DNA from: Pseudisothecium myosuroides
Taxonomy: Eukaryota; Streptophyta; Bryopsida; Hypnales; Lembophyllaceae
DNA length: 64,000 nucleotides
Reading direction: 5' to 3'
Assembly (NCBI GenBank): GCA_951799445.1
Contig: OX637289.1
Coordinates: 2,210,501 to 2,274,500 of the forward strand
Positions 25,685-37,250 of the stretch are shown here, in pieces. How positions within the stretch are numbered: position 1 is the first letter of the stretch; every line of letters starts with the position of its first letter. The notes below the pieces were generated by a model. The model saw nothing but the letters and a program-made list of their open reading frames with translations, was not told the DNA's origin and did no database searches. Position numbers and translations under genes: made by a program.

Positions 25685-28036
25685 GTACTTCAAATACGAG
25701 CTGATGGCGAAGGGGGCAATTTTAAAGCGTGATCTACCTCCATTTCTTGGAACATGGTTGGATGTCTCCTCTGAGTTGTGCATGTTCTCAACGTCGAACT
25801 TGAAGTTGTGGACAAGTTTGCACCTCAAGACTGGAGCTTGGTATTTGGATTGCCCACCTGAGTTCACGCCACTGCCTGAGCAACACATCAAGGATTCTGT
25901 CGATTCTCATAAGGGTGGTTTAAACAATGACGAGCTTGCCGGCCTTGACGAAGATGCAAAAGCAAAAGCTATGAAGAAGAGAGAAGAGGCTGATACGAAG
26001 ATAGCATTGAAGAACTCCAAAGCAGTGGAAAGGGCTAAAGAGAGGATGACGAAGAAGACCTTGAAATTGGCAGAGACTGCAAAGGCATCAGCAGCTAAGA
26101 AGACCAAGGGAAAGAAGACGAAAGAGCAAATTTCTCCTTCATCTACTAAAGACGAGGTTTCCCAGCACTAGGGTTCATTCTCACGAGGCCCCAAACGTGA
26201 TGCCAATTATGCTTCATTGAGCGACGAAGGCATGCTGCATGGTCCATCGGCTGTGGAGTTCCTAAATGACTCAGACATTTCTATTGATGAATTCATCCTT
26301 AATCGTTCTCTTGCAGATGTATTGGCTGATCCTCTACCTCAAGTGTACCACGACATTATCAAATTCATCGATAAGGTTAGCGTTTTCACTTGCTTTCATG
26401 AATTTTTTTTTTATTATAATTCTTTATTTTCATTTGTTTGGTTTCTAACCACCAGAATTTTGTTGCAGCACAAGGGAAATAAGCAACGCTTCTTCAAAGG
26501 ACTCAAGAGCGATAAACCACGCCTAGACCTGATTATTGGGGACATGCCAGAGGGGTTGCCTGTTCCCGGTTTGTCTGTGCCTGCCACCAGCGTTCCCAAA
26601 TGGAATGCGGCGGATAAGGACTGGCTACAGTCATTTTTTGAGTTTAGTGATGGTCATCTGCATGACGATGGAGCTCTTATTATAATCTATCCTTTGAAGG
26701 CCGTTACGAAGGCTACCATTCTGCAGTACGGAATTACTTATTCGTTTGAGCCGATGAAGGATTGGTGGGGAACAAATGCATTACATCTTGCTTCATCTGT
26801 TACTCCTGGCAAAACGATATATTCTTCTTCCATTTCAGTTTTAGGTGTTGTTCATTTCTTATGGTCGTCTTATTGTAAAATCAAGTGCCTATATAGTCTA
26901 GTATTTCATTTCCAATATGGATGCCATGTCTTTTTAAATTTATTTTAAATTTGATAACTTCAAATCTCTTAGAGTGCTTTGATTTTCACTTCAGCTTTTA
27001 CATCTTTATTTTTGCAGACACAGCGGTTTGGAATTATGTTGCTCGTCAGGAAGTTGACTGATGTTGGTCCTTCTAAGTTCCAATTCCAGCCCTGCCCTCT
27101 GAACTTGAAGAAATTAAATCTAGATGTTGCGGATAATGATGTGGTTTAAAACTTTACAAATCTAGAGACTATGACCATGGACAGCAACTCAAAGCCTTGG
27201 AGAGGGGCACGAGAAAAGGATCCTCGATTACTACAGATGTTGATACAGCGGTGTTCACTTCTGAATGACATTGTTATGGACTGCACTGCTGCAACAGGTA
27301 ATATTAGATGACTTTAGTTTGTATTGTTTGTGATCAGTTTATTTTCTTATCTATTTCACCTTTGCTGATGGAATTTTTGGAATTGAATTCGTGGTGTTCT
27401 TGGCACTAGGGGCCTCCATCCATGCTTGCAGGAATTTGAGCAGGCACACAGTTGCACTTGAGGAAGACAAAGCCCTCTTCGATGCAGTTTTGGCCCCAAT
27501 GATTCGCACAGTTTCACATCTTCCTAAACCAATCGCAACAGTCTTTTTGCATGATGACAACGTAGACGCATTGGAAGTTGAAGTTCCCCACATTGTCAAG
27601 AAATCTCGTTTCAGTAAGTAAGTCTACCCACAGCTATTGTAATTTGTCAAATTATAAGTGTAACTCTAATATCTTTGTTATATTCCATTTGCATTTACAT
27701 TACACATGTGTTTCATCATCAATGTGATTTTAAAATCATTTCTAATACCTTTGTGGTTTTGGCAGCATGATTTTTAACAAGGTAGCTCATCGAACTTTTT
27801 TCACTTTACCCGGGTTTTTTCCAAGTCCGGAGAAGTCCTACATATTGCCATTGTATGCAGAGGCTTTAGCTTCTACATTTGCATCTCAAGAAGACTTTCC
27901 AACTCGGAAGAAGTCTAGTTCTTTAGATCCAAAAGTATTGAAGTTTGTAGATGTGACAGCCTTAGAATCAGATAGGGAGACATCGTTGACTGATAGTAGT
28001 GCCCACTCTCAGTCTATGTCTACATCTTCTATGTGA
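25685..28036 (+). CDS. methyltransferase-like C-terminal exons of the fusion gene
   Basis: Exon 25685-26375 has a Lys/Ala-rich coiled segment and an in-frame TAG at 26169. Exon 26469-26813 holds PRLDLIIGDMPEG (26520-26555), which aligns in position with motif IV (D/N-P-P-Y/W) of amino-methyltransferases but reads DMPE. HDDGALIIIYPL follows as the usual strand after it. Exon 27018-27297 gives FGIMLLVRK, then an in-frame TAA at 27147, then DPRLLQMLIQRCSLLNDIVM and DCTAATG. Exon 27410 completes GASIHACRNL and VALEEDKALF, the motif I and acidic loop of a SAM-binding fold. The order IV before I is the beta-class order. The last exons end SMSTSSM and a stop at 28036. DMPE in place of DPPY suggests the catalytic role is lost or altered. 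Confidence 0.65.
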
Positions 28037-28690
28037 TTCTTTTGTTTGTTGCATTGCACTTGATGGATTCTATTTTATCGTTTATTATATGTTATTTTCT
28101 GTACTTCAAGCATTAGTATTCTATGTACCTCAAATTGTAATGCTGTAGGTTTCTTTTCTATTTTAGAAATTTACAAGTTACATATGACATTGTAATTATA
28201 ATATTGTAGTCTTACTGAAATGTGAAGTGATTTTGTTGTTTTAAGAATCCAAATTATCCAACAAGGTTATAGGTCCAACTACAAATTATTCTTTGTATTA
28301 AATTTTCTATCTCATTTTATAAGCTACAATTCATTAGTTGGTCAAACATTTGGAAGACATCATTTCAATGGGCAAAATTTACATCATCAGTAAATACTTA
28401 GAAATGGACAAAATGCACTATAAAGGTGATTTATGGATGAAGTATCTTTTCTTTAAAAATCCTGAATCCTAACCATATCAAGGGAATCTACAATAAAGTT
28501 CACTACAAATGACCTGAATACCCTCTAAAGAAAAAGTATTTAATTACCATTTTTTTTCCCATCCTACATTGTGAGGTGAATTCATTCTCTTAAAATCCAC
28601 GGTCTTAGAATTGTCCATTTGGTTCAAAAAAATAAAAAAAAATAAAAAAAAACACGGTCATAGGTACCTTATCAATTTCTAGACCAGAAA
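28037..28690. other. gene-free AT-rich stretch downstream of the fusion gene
   Basis: This probably contains the 3' UTR (TATTTTATCGTTTATTATATG just after the stop). No frame, terminal repeat or clear polyadenylation cluster can be singled out. Confidence 0.45.
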
Positions 28691-28699
28691 AATATACGC

Positions 28700-28785
28700 T
28701 CTCCCACTCACAACCTCACACATTCACGCTCATAGGCTCACAGGCTCACAAAATAGCAACCCTACGGTTGGAACTAGTATTCCAA
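28700..28785. repeat. solo GCTCATAGGCTCACAG..GCAACCCTA element end
   Basis: CTCACAACCTCACACATTC, then GCTCATAGGCTCACAGGC and AAATAGCAACCCTA match the terminal region of the element at about 41.84-42.90 kb (TAGGGTTGCTATTATGTGAGC-like ends). A matching second end was not located nearby. Confidence 0.45.
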
Positions 28786-29164
28786 GGGTTGTATTTGAAT
28801 TGAAAAACCCCATTTCATGATCTCAAACCTCGTCTCAAACTATGTCTAAGACTATGTCAATTCTAGTTTTTCACAAAAAAGAGATATGTCAAGGTTTTAG
28901 TTTACAATAAATCAACCATAGTAGAAAAAAACTAAAAATTGGCCATTTCTAAGGACTTGATGTTGATTAAATTTCACCAAAAGAATGAAGTCAAACCATC
29001 TTCAATGTTTAGAAGTATATGCACTAGGTAGTAGTACTCAAAACTCTATAATCTAGAATTGTAACAAATTAACAAAATTGACTTTTAAATACTAAATGTT
29101 TTCTAATTTTTTTTTGAAAAATAAGGAATCAAGAAAACCGGGTGATTGCAAAAAATTCTTGTAC

Positions 29165-30540
29165 AGTCAAAATGGCGTTTTTGAAATCGCATTGAAGGAA
29201 AATTTCAGTGCTGCCAAGTTTGATAGCCTATCGAGGTCTCAAAAATTGAGATTTGACTATGAAATTTTTACCATGGCATCATCTTTAAGTTAACTATATG
29301 TGTACCAAATTTCAAGGCCAGATGATTCACCCAAAAAAAGATATTCGAAATCTCCCAACATGTGTAGCCGTGAAATGTTTTTCACTACTGCCAACTTTGA
29401 CACCTTTCCAAGGACTGAAATTTTTTTCATTTTCTATGAAATTTTTAACACAAGACCATCTATATGTTGATTACATGTGTGAAAAAATTCAAGTCCAAAA
29501 GACCCCTAAAAAAATAGATTTTCAAAATCTCCCAACATGTGTAGTTGTAAGAAACAATTTCACTACTACCAACTTTGACACTATCTCAAGGGTTGAAAAA
29601 TTGTTTATTTACCATGAAATTTTTATGATGAAATAATATCTATGTCAATAACATGTGTGACAAATTTCAAATTCAAAAGAAACACAAAAAAAAATATATG
29701 CTAATTCTACCAACATATGTACTTGTGAGAACAATTTTTTCAACCCTTGGGATAGTGTCATTTTTTGGGTAAAATTTCACACGGATGTAGAAAGTCATTC
29801 TCACAACTACACATGTTGGTAGAATTAGAATTTTTTTTTTTCGGTAAATCTTTTGACCTTGAAATTTGGCATACATTTTATCAATATAGAGATGATCCCA
29901 TGACAAAAATTTCATGGTAAAATGTTTTCTTTTCAGCCCTTGGGATAGTGTCAAAGTTAGTAGTAGTGAAATTTTTCTCACAACTGTACACATTGGTAGA
30001 ACTAGCATATATTTTTTTGTGTTTTTTTTTTTAATTTTAAATTTGGCACACATGTTATTGACATAGATATTATTTCATCATAAAAATTTCATGGTAAATA
30101 AATAATTTTTCAACCCTTGAGATAGTGTCAAAGTTGGTAGTAGTGAAATTGTTTCTTACAACTACACATGTTGGGAGATTTTGAATATCTATTTTTTTAG
30201 GGGTCTTTTGGACTTGAATTTTTTCATACATGTAATCAACATATAGATGGTACTATGCTAAAATTTTATAGAAAAAGAAAAAAAATTCAGTCCTTGGGAG
30301 GGTGTCAAAGTTGGCAGTAGTGAAAACCATTTCACAGCTACACATGTTGGGAGATTTCAAATATCTTTTTTAGTGTAAATCATTCGGCCTTGAAATTTGG
30401 TACACATATAATTAACTTAAAGATGATTCTATGGTAAAAATTTCATAGTCAAAGATCAATTTTTGAGCCCTCAAGAGGCTGTCAAACTTGGCAACACTGA
30501 AATTTTCCTTCACTGCGATTTCGAAAACGCCATTTTGATT
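29165..30540. mobile_element. foldback element made of inverted arrays of a ~180-bp unit
   Basis: The ends read GTCAAAATGGCGTTTTTGAA on the left and its inverse CGAAAACGCCATTTTGAT on the right. Each arm of about 680 bases contains three to four diverged units with the phrase CCAACATGTGTAGTTGTGAG plus ACTACCAACTTTGACACTAT. Orientation flips near 29.83 kb. There is no coding frame. It lies inside the GGGTGATTGC-family element directly after CTTGTAC. Confidence 0.8.
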
Positions 30541-30659
30541 GGGACCCCACTGTACTATTTTGCATCACACTTTGCATGCTGATTTGTATTTTGGCCATAA
30601 CTTTTGTATTCTAGCTCCAAATGATTTAAGATTTATAGAAAAGGTGCGCATGACTATAA

Positions 30660-31775
30660 GGGTGATTGCATGAATGACTGGCTATTTTTGTTCATTAGAG
30701 AAAATCTGGGGCCTTTGGAGGGCTGCTCCACAGCCCTCCGATGGACCCTAAAGTTTACTTTTTTTTTGCAAAAAAATTAATTTTTCCCCTATTTCCGTTT
30801 TCGCACAATAGAAATTGCAGCAACAGTGGCGCAGGAACCGAAATTTACGAGTAAATTTTATTTTATTATTTTATTTTATTATTTTATTTTATTTTTTAAA
30901 TCTTAAAAACTTATTTAAAAAAATTTAAAAAAATTGCAATTTTTGACCATTTCAGCGAGCAGTCAACCAAGCTGACTGCTCACCGCAGGACAATTTTGGA
31001 GTGATAGGCCAAGCATTTTAATAGCTTGGCTTGTCACTCCGGAGCAGCCCTCCGGAGGGCTGGTTTTTTCTCTAATGTCCACTTTGGCTGTTTTCAGCTA
31101 GTACTCCTAGTACTATGAGCTTTTTGCATATGAATTTTTTTAAATAAAATAAAATAAGAAAAATTAGTATAACATTAGAAATAGCATATCACCAAAATTT
31201 CAGACCTAAAAAAATCTAGGTAAAAAGTTATTCACAAAAAAGTGTAAGGTGAAATTTTGAAGAAAATACATAGTTTGACGTTTTAATTTGTACAAAATAG
31301 GAAAAACAATTTTCAAAGAAACCTAAAAATTGTCCATTTGGAAAGACTTTATATTGAAGATATTTCACCAAAAAAATTATCTTGAAACCATCTTCAACAT
31401 TCAAAATTGCCTACGCAAAGGAGCCTTCTTTGCATGGATGTAGAGGACATAAAATATAATATTTTTTAATGCCCCTTGGTGGGAACATGAATTCTTATTG
31501 TGGGAATTTTAGCTCCAAATCATTAAATTTGGGGACTCCATAGTACTAAAATCCCTTAAAACTCAAAACGTGACATATTAGTTTAAATGATTTTTAAATA
31601 TAAAATGATTTTTGAAAATTTCTAAAAAAATATGAGTTATGATTAAATTCAAGAGAGGCATCTCCAATAAAAATATCAAGTTCATGTGAGTCATGCTGCA
31701 AAAGTTATAGCAAAAGGAAGCTTTGGCACTCCATCTGTGACAAAGTTTTAGTACCGGTCTTTCATGCAATCACCC
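30660..31775. mobile_element. MITE-like element with perfect ATAA duplication
   Basis: TIRs GGGTGATTGCATGAATGAC and GTCTTTCATGCAATCACCC are flanked by ATAA at 30656-30659 and 31776-31779. It belongs to the same family as the elements at 43.7, 50.6, 51.9 and 58.2 kb. It is inserted within an older family member and itself carries a 375-bp insertion. It has no transposase frame. Confidence 0.8.
30698..31072. mobile_element. 375-bp nested TIR element with TA duplication
   Basis: It begins GAGAAAATCTGGGGCC and ends GGCTGGTTTTTTCTC, flanked by TA on both sides. GGAGGGCTGCTCC near the left end and GGAGCAGCCCTCC near the right make inner inverted repeats. The TA target and TIRs fit a Tc1/mariner-type MITE, though its end sequence is not the classic Stowaway one. 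Confidence 0.7.
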
Positions 31776-32070
31776 ATAATAAGCCTTATCTATTTTTTTT
31801 TTTCCAATTTTCAAAATGTTTTGCTGTATAATTATAGCTCCCAATTTTATGTTGTACTTGCCAATTTGGGATTTTTTAGTACTATTTAGTATCCAAAAAA
31901 AATTTGAAACTGAAAAAAATTAACAGTTCTTTTTTGTAATCACCCAACCATCTATAATCTCCAGTAAAAAAAATTCACGTTCATTGGTTTTGTGCTTCAA
32001 AAATCAAAAGTTATAAAAGAGGACACTTCCATCACTCTCCATGTAAGACCAATGTTTCTTGCAAATATCC

Positions 32071-34133
32071 TATGTCTCTTCAAACACTCAGCTCATCTAC
32101 AAGCTATGAGAGAGAGGAGAGAGAAGACCACCTCTTATCCTCTTTCCTTCTCTACTTAGACAAGGAGATTTCAACCCATACTCCACCACATGGACCACCT
32201 TTTATCCATTGGTTATTCCTTTCTCTTTCATAATTTTATTCATATCCCTCATATATGAAGCTACAAACCTTCAAAATATAAAAGAAAGATAAAATGAGCT
32301 TTACCTTTCATTTCAACAATTTAACTAAACCCAAATAAAACATGAAATGTTTGACAAGGTGACCACAAACACATCGTATCCTAAAAAACTTGCTTTTTAA
32401 TGGATGCCTTACCCCTCTTGGTGTGGTTCTAATTTTACCTCTTGCAGTGGACAGTAACAAGTTTTCATCAGTTTGAGGGGAAATTTTTTTTTTAAGAACA
32501 TAAAAGCACCTAACTTTCACTCAGGCAGCTGGCTCCAGCACTGCAAGACAACTTCTCGATTTCATGACTCGTGAGTCAAAGACAGTCTCTGATAAACGAA
32601 GACAGTCTGCAGGAGCACGCATCGTTTGAAAATGAAGCCAGAAACTATGGGAACCGCAGGATTATGATCCACTGGATCAATCGTTGCAGCCAAATTGGAT
32701 TAGTCTGCACGTCAACTACCTGAGTGTGTGTGAATCCATTTGCCAAATGATAATCGTTCAGAGCTAGCATGATTTCGGTTTTGCTGACATGTGGCGCTAT
32801 TAATTTGCTTTTTTCCTTCAACCTTGGCTTGCTAGACGTCAGTATTGTCTGCACACAGGGATCTAGGGCTCCTGGTTTCTAATTAATTCCACTCATGGAC
32901 TGCAGTCAAGGCTCGATCAAACAGATCCCAGCCGGCTCCGAATGAATTGAAGCAGTACAGCTGCTTGCAAATTTACTACTATTAGTTTTGGCTCTGTCAA
33001 TATTATTTCAATTGCATTCACATCAAGAGGACATAGCGATTGCAACACATCATTAATTCTTTTGCAGTGGTTTTGTGTTCATACGTTCTGGACTTTGCCT
33101 TAACTCCAGGTTTATTGCAAAGCATTGCACAAATTTTGTAAACTTGTTGCAAAAGTCTAAAGCTTGGGCATGGAATCAATGTTGCATATCAATGCCTAAA
33201 CTGTTGCAGAAACTGATGCAATCTCAAATAGTTGCAAAATACTACGTTAAACAATGTTGTACTCGTGAAATCATTGCAAAACTGATATTTAAAAGCCTTG
33301 CGATCATTCCAATTGTGTTGCTAAAACGATTGCAATCTCTGCAACCTTTTGTACTAGTGATTTGATATTCTTGAGTGCTGGATGCGTGGCTACCGTGACA
33401 CGACATCTATTCTCAACATTGCATCAAATGAATAACCATTTTGTAAACAATTTGGGTGAAAATATGAAAATCTAAAGTTCTGGGATAATTTACAAATGTG
33501 TTGCTCGTGTACAAGATTAAATGAGTTGGTTTCGGGTGCCACGTAATATAACTGCAATTCAAATTTCAACAAGAAATTCATTAGAGCAATTCTAAGATTG
33601 CTGGAAGAAGTTACAAAGGTGAAGACTTGCGCTACGGGATTGAGGATGATCGAAGATTAGTTTCTAGTGAACAATTAACTATCACGAACTTTTACTTATG
33701 TCATTCTGATTGAAAGTAACATGCATGACTGTTGTGTGCACCAGAACCGTTGCCCTCATTAATGGCTAGCAAAGGGCTGCCTTTTTGCACACAAATGTCC
33801 TGGAAGATGAATTCAGAGAGCTCTTCTACATTTTTGTTCTACCATCAATCTTAGAATTGGCATACTCCAATTCAAAGAAAAAAATTCATTTTGCCCAGCA
33901 TAGGCTTCAAAGCAAGCGATATATACTCACTTGTCAGGGCCGGGTTTTAATTAACTATACTCTCACTAGTCTATCTAGTTCTATCACACACTCACAACTA
34001 CGGGATCCAGTACCTTTAAAGACGTCGGTAGTACATGCTCTTGCATGATGTATAATACAATTACGGCGTCAAATTTTCAAGCTCCCTCGGTGGGAATTAA
34101 TCACCATGACCATGTCGATCTTCTTCCAGTCTT
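32071..34133. other. gene-free stretch
   Basis: Several frames of 60-96 codons (for example 33075-33365) have no recognisable motif. TTGCA phrases are unusually frequent at 33.0-33.35 kb (TTGCAAAAG, TTGCATATC, TTGCAGAAAC) but do not form a regular tandem. Nothing else is supported. Confidence 0.45.
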
Positions 34134-34397
34134 TCACCTATTGCAGTCGGGGCAAGTCCATTTTTTGCAGCTACATATTGTATCCGGGACACACACAAAT
34201 CTTGGCCCTCCTTCATCCGCAAACACGCGTGTCTTCATGATCAGAGAATCGAAAGTATTGACGGAAATTGTCTGCACGTTGCAATCGGAGCAGGAGCAGT
34301 CGTGTCCATGTTCCAGGAGGAGAGTGTCTGCAACCGGTGTAGCATTTTTAATGGCGAAGCTGGTGCTGCTCACCATCGCAAATCTAACGTGAATCAA
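34134..34397 (-). CDS. small Cys-rich protein candidate (87 aa)
   Basis: The minus-strand frame starts MIHVRFAMVSSTSF. It contains HGHDCSCSDCN in the middle and ends VCVPDTICSCKKWTCPDCNR. The C-x4-C-x2-C-N at the end (CKKWTCPDCN) has the spacing of the knuckles in the paired proteins at 37251 and 47796 (CIGPACPKCN), and the underlying DNA is also partly similar. It could be a diverged third member in opposite orientation. The overlapping plus-strand frame (34045-34392) has no comparable pattern. No promoter or splice evidence was found. Confidence 0.35.
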   Translation of the reverse strand: MIHVRFAMVSSTSFAIKNATPVADTLLLEHGHDCSCSDCNVQTISVNTFDSLIMKTRVFADEGGPRFVCVPDTICSCKKWTCPDCNR

Positions 34398-37250
34398 ATT
34401 GAACTACGTACAGCTCGTGGTTGAAGGAGAGTTTCTCAAAACTCTGGACCGAGGGAATCGATCAGATGGCAAGTAGGATTGGGAGAATGGCAGGATAAAA
34501 CTCCGAAGTACGTCTTGAAAGACCGGGCTAGGACGTCAAAGTCGAGTATGTTTGATCAAGACTCTAGGCTACTGAGTGATTAAACACTTGGCAAGCCCGA
34601 TGGCAAGTAGGATTGAGAGAAACTAGAATGAAACTCCGGAGTACGTGCTAATAGGCCTGGATGTCCTGACTGTGAAAAAGGAAGCTACTGTTGGAGTTCA
34701 AGAGCAAGTTGGGCAATTACATAACTCAAAGAGGAAATGTTGTGAATCCATTGTTGCTTCTTCTTCATTTATAGTGCAGGACGTCAAGCTTGGAATTGCA
34801 GACACGCACTGTCAAACTCCGGAAGAAGGATTTGGCGTCATCACGTGAAGTTCAAGTAAGGCAATTAATTAATTAATGAGAGGTACACAAAGCTCAGAAA
34901 AGTCGGATCGGCCCCAAGGTTTGCCTTCCTTGAGGTTTAGATGAGAGTCCGAGTTTCCGACATGAAATTGTAATTCACGATGAGCTAAAAAGTTTAATAC
35001 CAGAGTTTAATCCCGACTTCCGGCTAGTCAGTGTCTATCTGTCTGCCACCAGACACGGCCATGGAGCGCTTGGACACGGAGATGGCAACTGCTTCGACTC
35101 TGCAGGAGGACCGGCCTTACTGCAATCCAATTTCTACGGAAATATCAAATTTTCATTCAAGGCTTGGTAAATCAAATGCAGGTAACCGGGTTTCCGAGTG
35201 GTCGACCTCAGATATTAATTTATTACCCCAATTTCAAGCAAATACTAATTTTAATAGCAACTCATAAAATTCATAAAAATTCATTGATTCAGAACGAAAT
35301 ATGTCACAGAAACGGAAATGGGTAGCTCCTCTGCTTGTCACTGAGGAAAATCATTTTGGATTATATGGTAGCCATGGTGGCCATGACTTCCAAGACTTTC
35401 GTCTTAGAAGATCTCAAGCCAGGCCTACGACTGGTCTCATCAGATTAGAACTTGTGCTTTCATTCAAGATTTTGTGGGTCACGGTGGTTCAAATGGAATT
35501 GAATTTCATTGCGAAGTTCAAAGTGGGTTTGATCATGAGCTATATCAATTCCAAGAAATTTCAACCAGATGGACCTGGCTGGAGCTCCTCTAAATGGTTA
35601 CGTCGTTCCAGACGAGATTCAAAAGTGGTCCTGATTGGGAAATTGTTCAAGTCTCACTGGTGTCGTTTTTCAACTTGTGTATCAATGGTATGGATTTCAA
35701 TCGATTGTTTTTTGACGGAGTCTCCGCTGTGAAGAACTTTCGAGTGAAACTTACGAACTGTGCCTGAGCAATTTGAGATCGACTCAAAAAACGCGTGTTC
35801 GCTAAAGCATACAAGCTGCACTTTCAACAATTCGAAATGGCCTCGTCGATCGGTCTCCTGTTGTACAGCCCATATGGAGATACTGGCTACAGTTCCAGGA
35901 GATTTCTTCGTGGACTTGACCATCTTCTCTACCGACGGATCAATGGTCAAGTCGTCATAGAATTAAACCACGTGCACGTGGTTGCTGGAGACATGCGAGC
36001 CAGAAATTTCAAAGCACTTGACGTATCCCGACTAGTCGTGTGACGCTGTGTGACGTATTAGTCAACTGGTGGAATTCTTTTCAGTTGTTTCTTCCCATGT
36101 CGCAACAATTACAGTGCAGAACATGAGCGCACCTACCTCGATCGACACTTGTCCTGCAGACTTGTCAAGATTTTGCACGTGTTGGAGTAAGTCATGTACT
36201 GCAAATTCAGGCACTCGACTTAGATAAAAAATAGCCGGTCAACCATCACTTGTACAGTACAGTTTTGTCTGTCCACGTCAACTACAATTGCTTCACATGA
36301 CATTGTTTATACAACGGATATTTCGTTCAAATGGCAATATTCCACAAACTTGGCACTTTCAAGTTTAGACCATCATGTGGTCTGGGTTGCAAAAAGTCCT
36401 ACATTTTAGACCATGTGGTCTGAAATCTATACCACTCCTAGAAAATCAATGGAAAAATGTCGGAAGAATATTGCCATTTTAATGAAATATCTGTTATACC
36501 CAACGTTGACTGCCAAAGGGATCACGTACAGTCAGATCACCAAATTTTCCAATTGGAGTGCTTCCGAGCATTCAATCTCAATCAAACTTGATATCTCCCT
36601 ACACTTTCCTCTGTTACAACGTTACAAGTTTACAACCAAATCTAGCGAAGCTGTACATGACTAGCTGTCAGTTTATAACCGACTGATAAAGGTAATAGCT
36701 TCATATATTGATGTGACTGGGCTGCGATTTCAACTATAGACGTTAGCATTAACTGCTGACTTTTAATGTGTCTGCAATGAGTACTTCTAAAACAGATCAG
36801 ACACCTCAGAGTTGGGGGTTGACCAAGCCTGTATCAAATTTGCTTGCTGTGATCAAAATTTGGGAATAATTTCGAAATAATGTTTTAGTTGAATGTGGCC
36901 GGTTCATTGAGCGGGTGTGAAACAAGTGGGGTCATGTACAGTTCGATGGAACCGACAAGATGCTGCACATGAATCAAATCCAAGGCCTCATGGATCCGGA
37001 GAAGTTTCATTTGTCTGGCAGCTGGAAAAGCATAAAACTCAGGACCAAAACACAAGCTCCACACTCTGCCAGCAAGCTCTTCATCAATCAGCTTTCACAT
37101 TGTGACTCACGTGCCGTCAAGTTCATTGCTTCATTGCCGCTTGCAACCTTCCTAGTCATACATTTTATCTGAGTTGTGAAGACGTCTCCACTTCCGCTGC
37201 TTTCTACAGCAATTTGCTGAAACAAACTGTGATTATTACAATTTGAGATC

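Larger units (their letters stand above)
13386..28036 (+). pseudogene. ParB/Srx-like plus beta-class DNA methyltransferase-like fusion gene, decayed
   Basis: A gene of about 12 exons can be assembled: 13386-13517, 18718-19236 continuing at 24239-24360 after removal of an insertion, then 24448-24637, 24727-24921, 25008-25223, 25347-25579, 25685-26375, 26469-about 26813, 27018-27297, 27410-27617 and 27766-28036. Every junction preserves frame, and all donors are GT except the one after 26813, where GGCAAA is followed by ACGATAT. The N-terminal part carries a ParB/sulfiredoxin-type DGNHR motif. The C-terminal part has the permuted motif order of N4-C/N6-A methyltransferases. The copy looks non-functional: in-frame stops lie at 18982 (TAG), 19048 (TAA), 26169 (TAG) and 27147 (TAA), one donor is lost, and a 5-kb element is inserted. 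Good codon continuity and splice sites argue that decay is recent. The function of intact homologues is unknown to me; DNA binding plus modification is an inference from the domains. Confidence 0.75.
29140..32070 (+). mobile_element. outer MITE-like element of the GGGTGATTGC family, interrupted by three others
   Basis: The left end GGGTGATTGCAAAAAATTC lies at 29140. Internal sequence resumes at 30550 (CTATTTTGCATCACAC, TTTTGGCCATAACTTTTGTA) and again at 31780. It matches the uninterrupted copy at 51940-52668 in the same order, including TTTTGCTGTA, CAATTTTATGTTGTACTTGC and TTTTAGTACTATTTAGTA. The right end is degraded (GTTTCTTGCAAATATCC near 32070). The flanks AACC and TATG do not form a duplication. 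Confidence 0.65.

Noticed and set aside
33000..33360. CRISPR-like or satellite array suggested by recurring TTGCA
   Set aside because: Spacing is irregular and the shared string is only five bases.
34045..34392. 115-residue plus-strand frame
   Set aside because: No motif or composition signal; it overlaps the more structured Cys-rich minus frame.
35301..35732. Jacalin-like lectin suggested by YGSHGGHDFQDF
   Set aside because: Only one short Gly-rich phrase fits, the later jacalin motifs are absent in frame, and copy 2 does not keep the frame.
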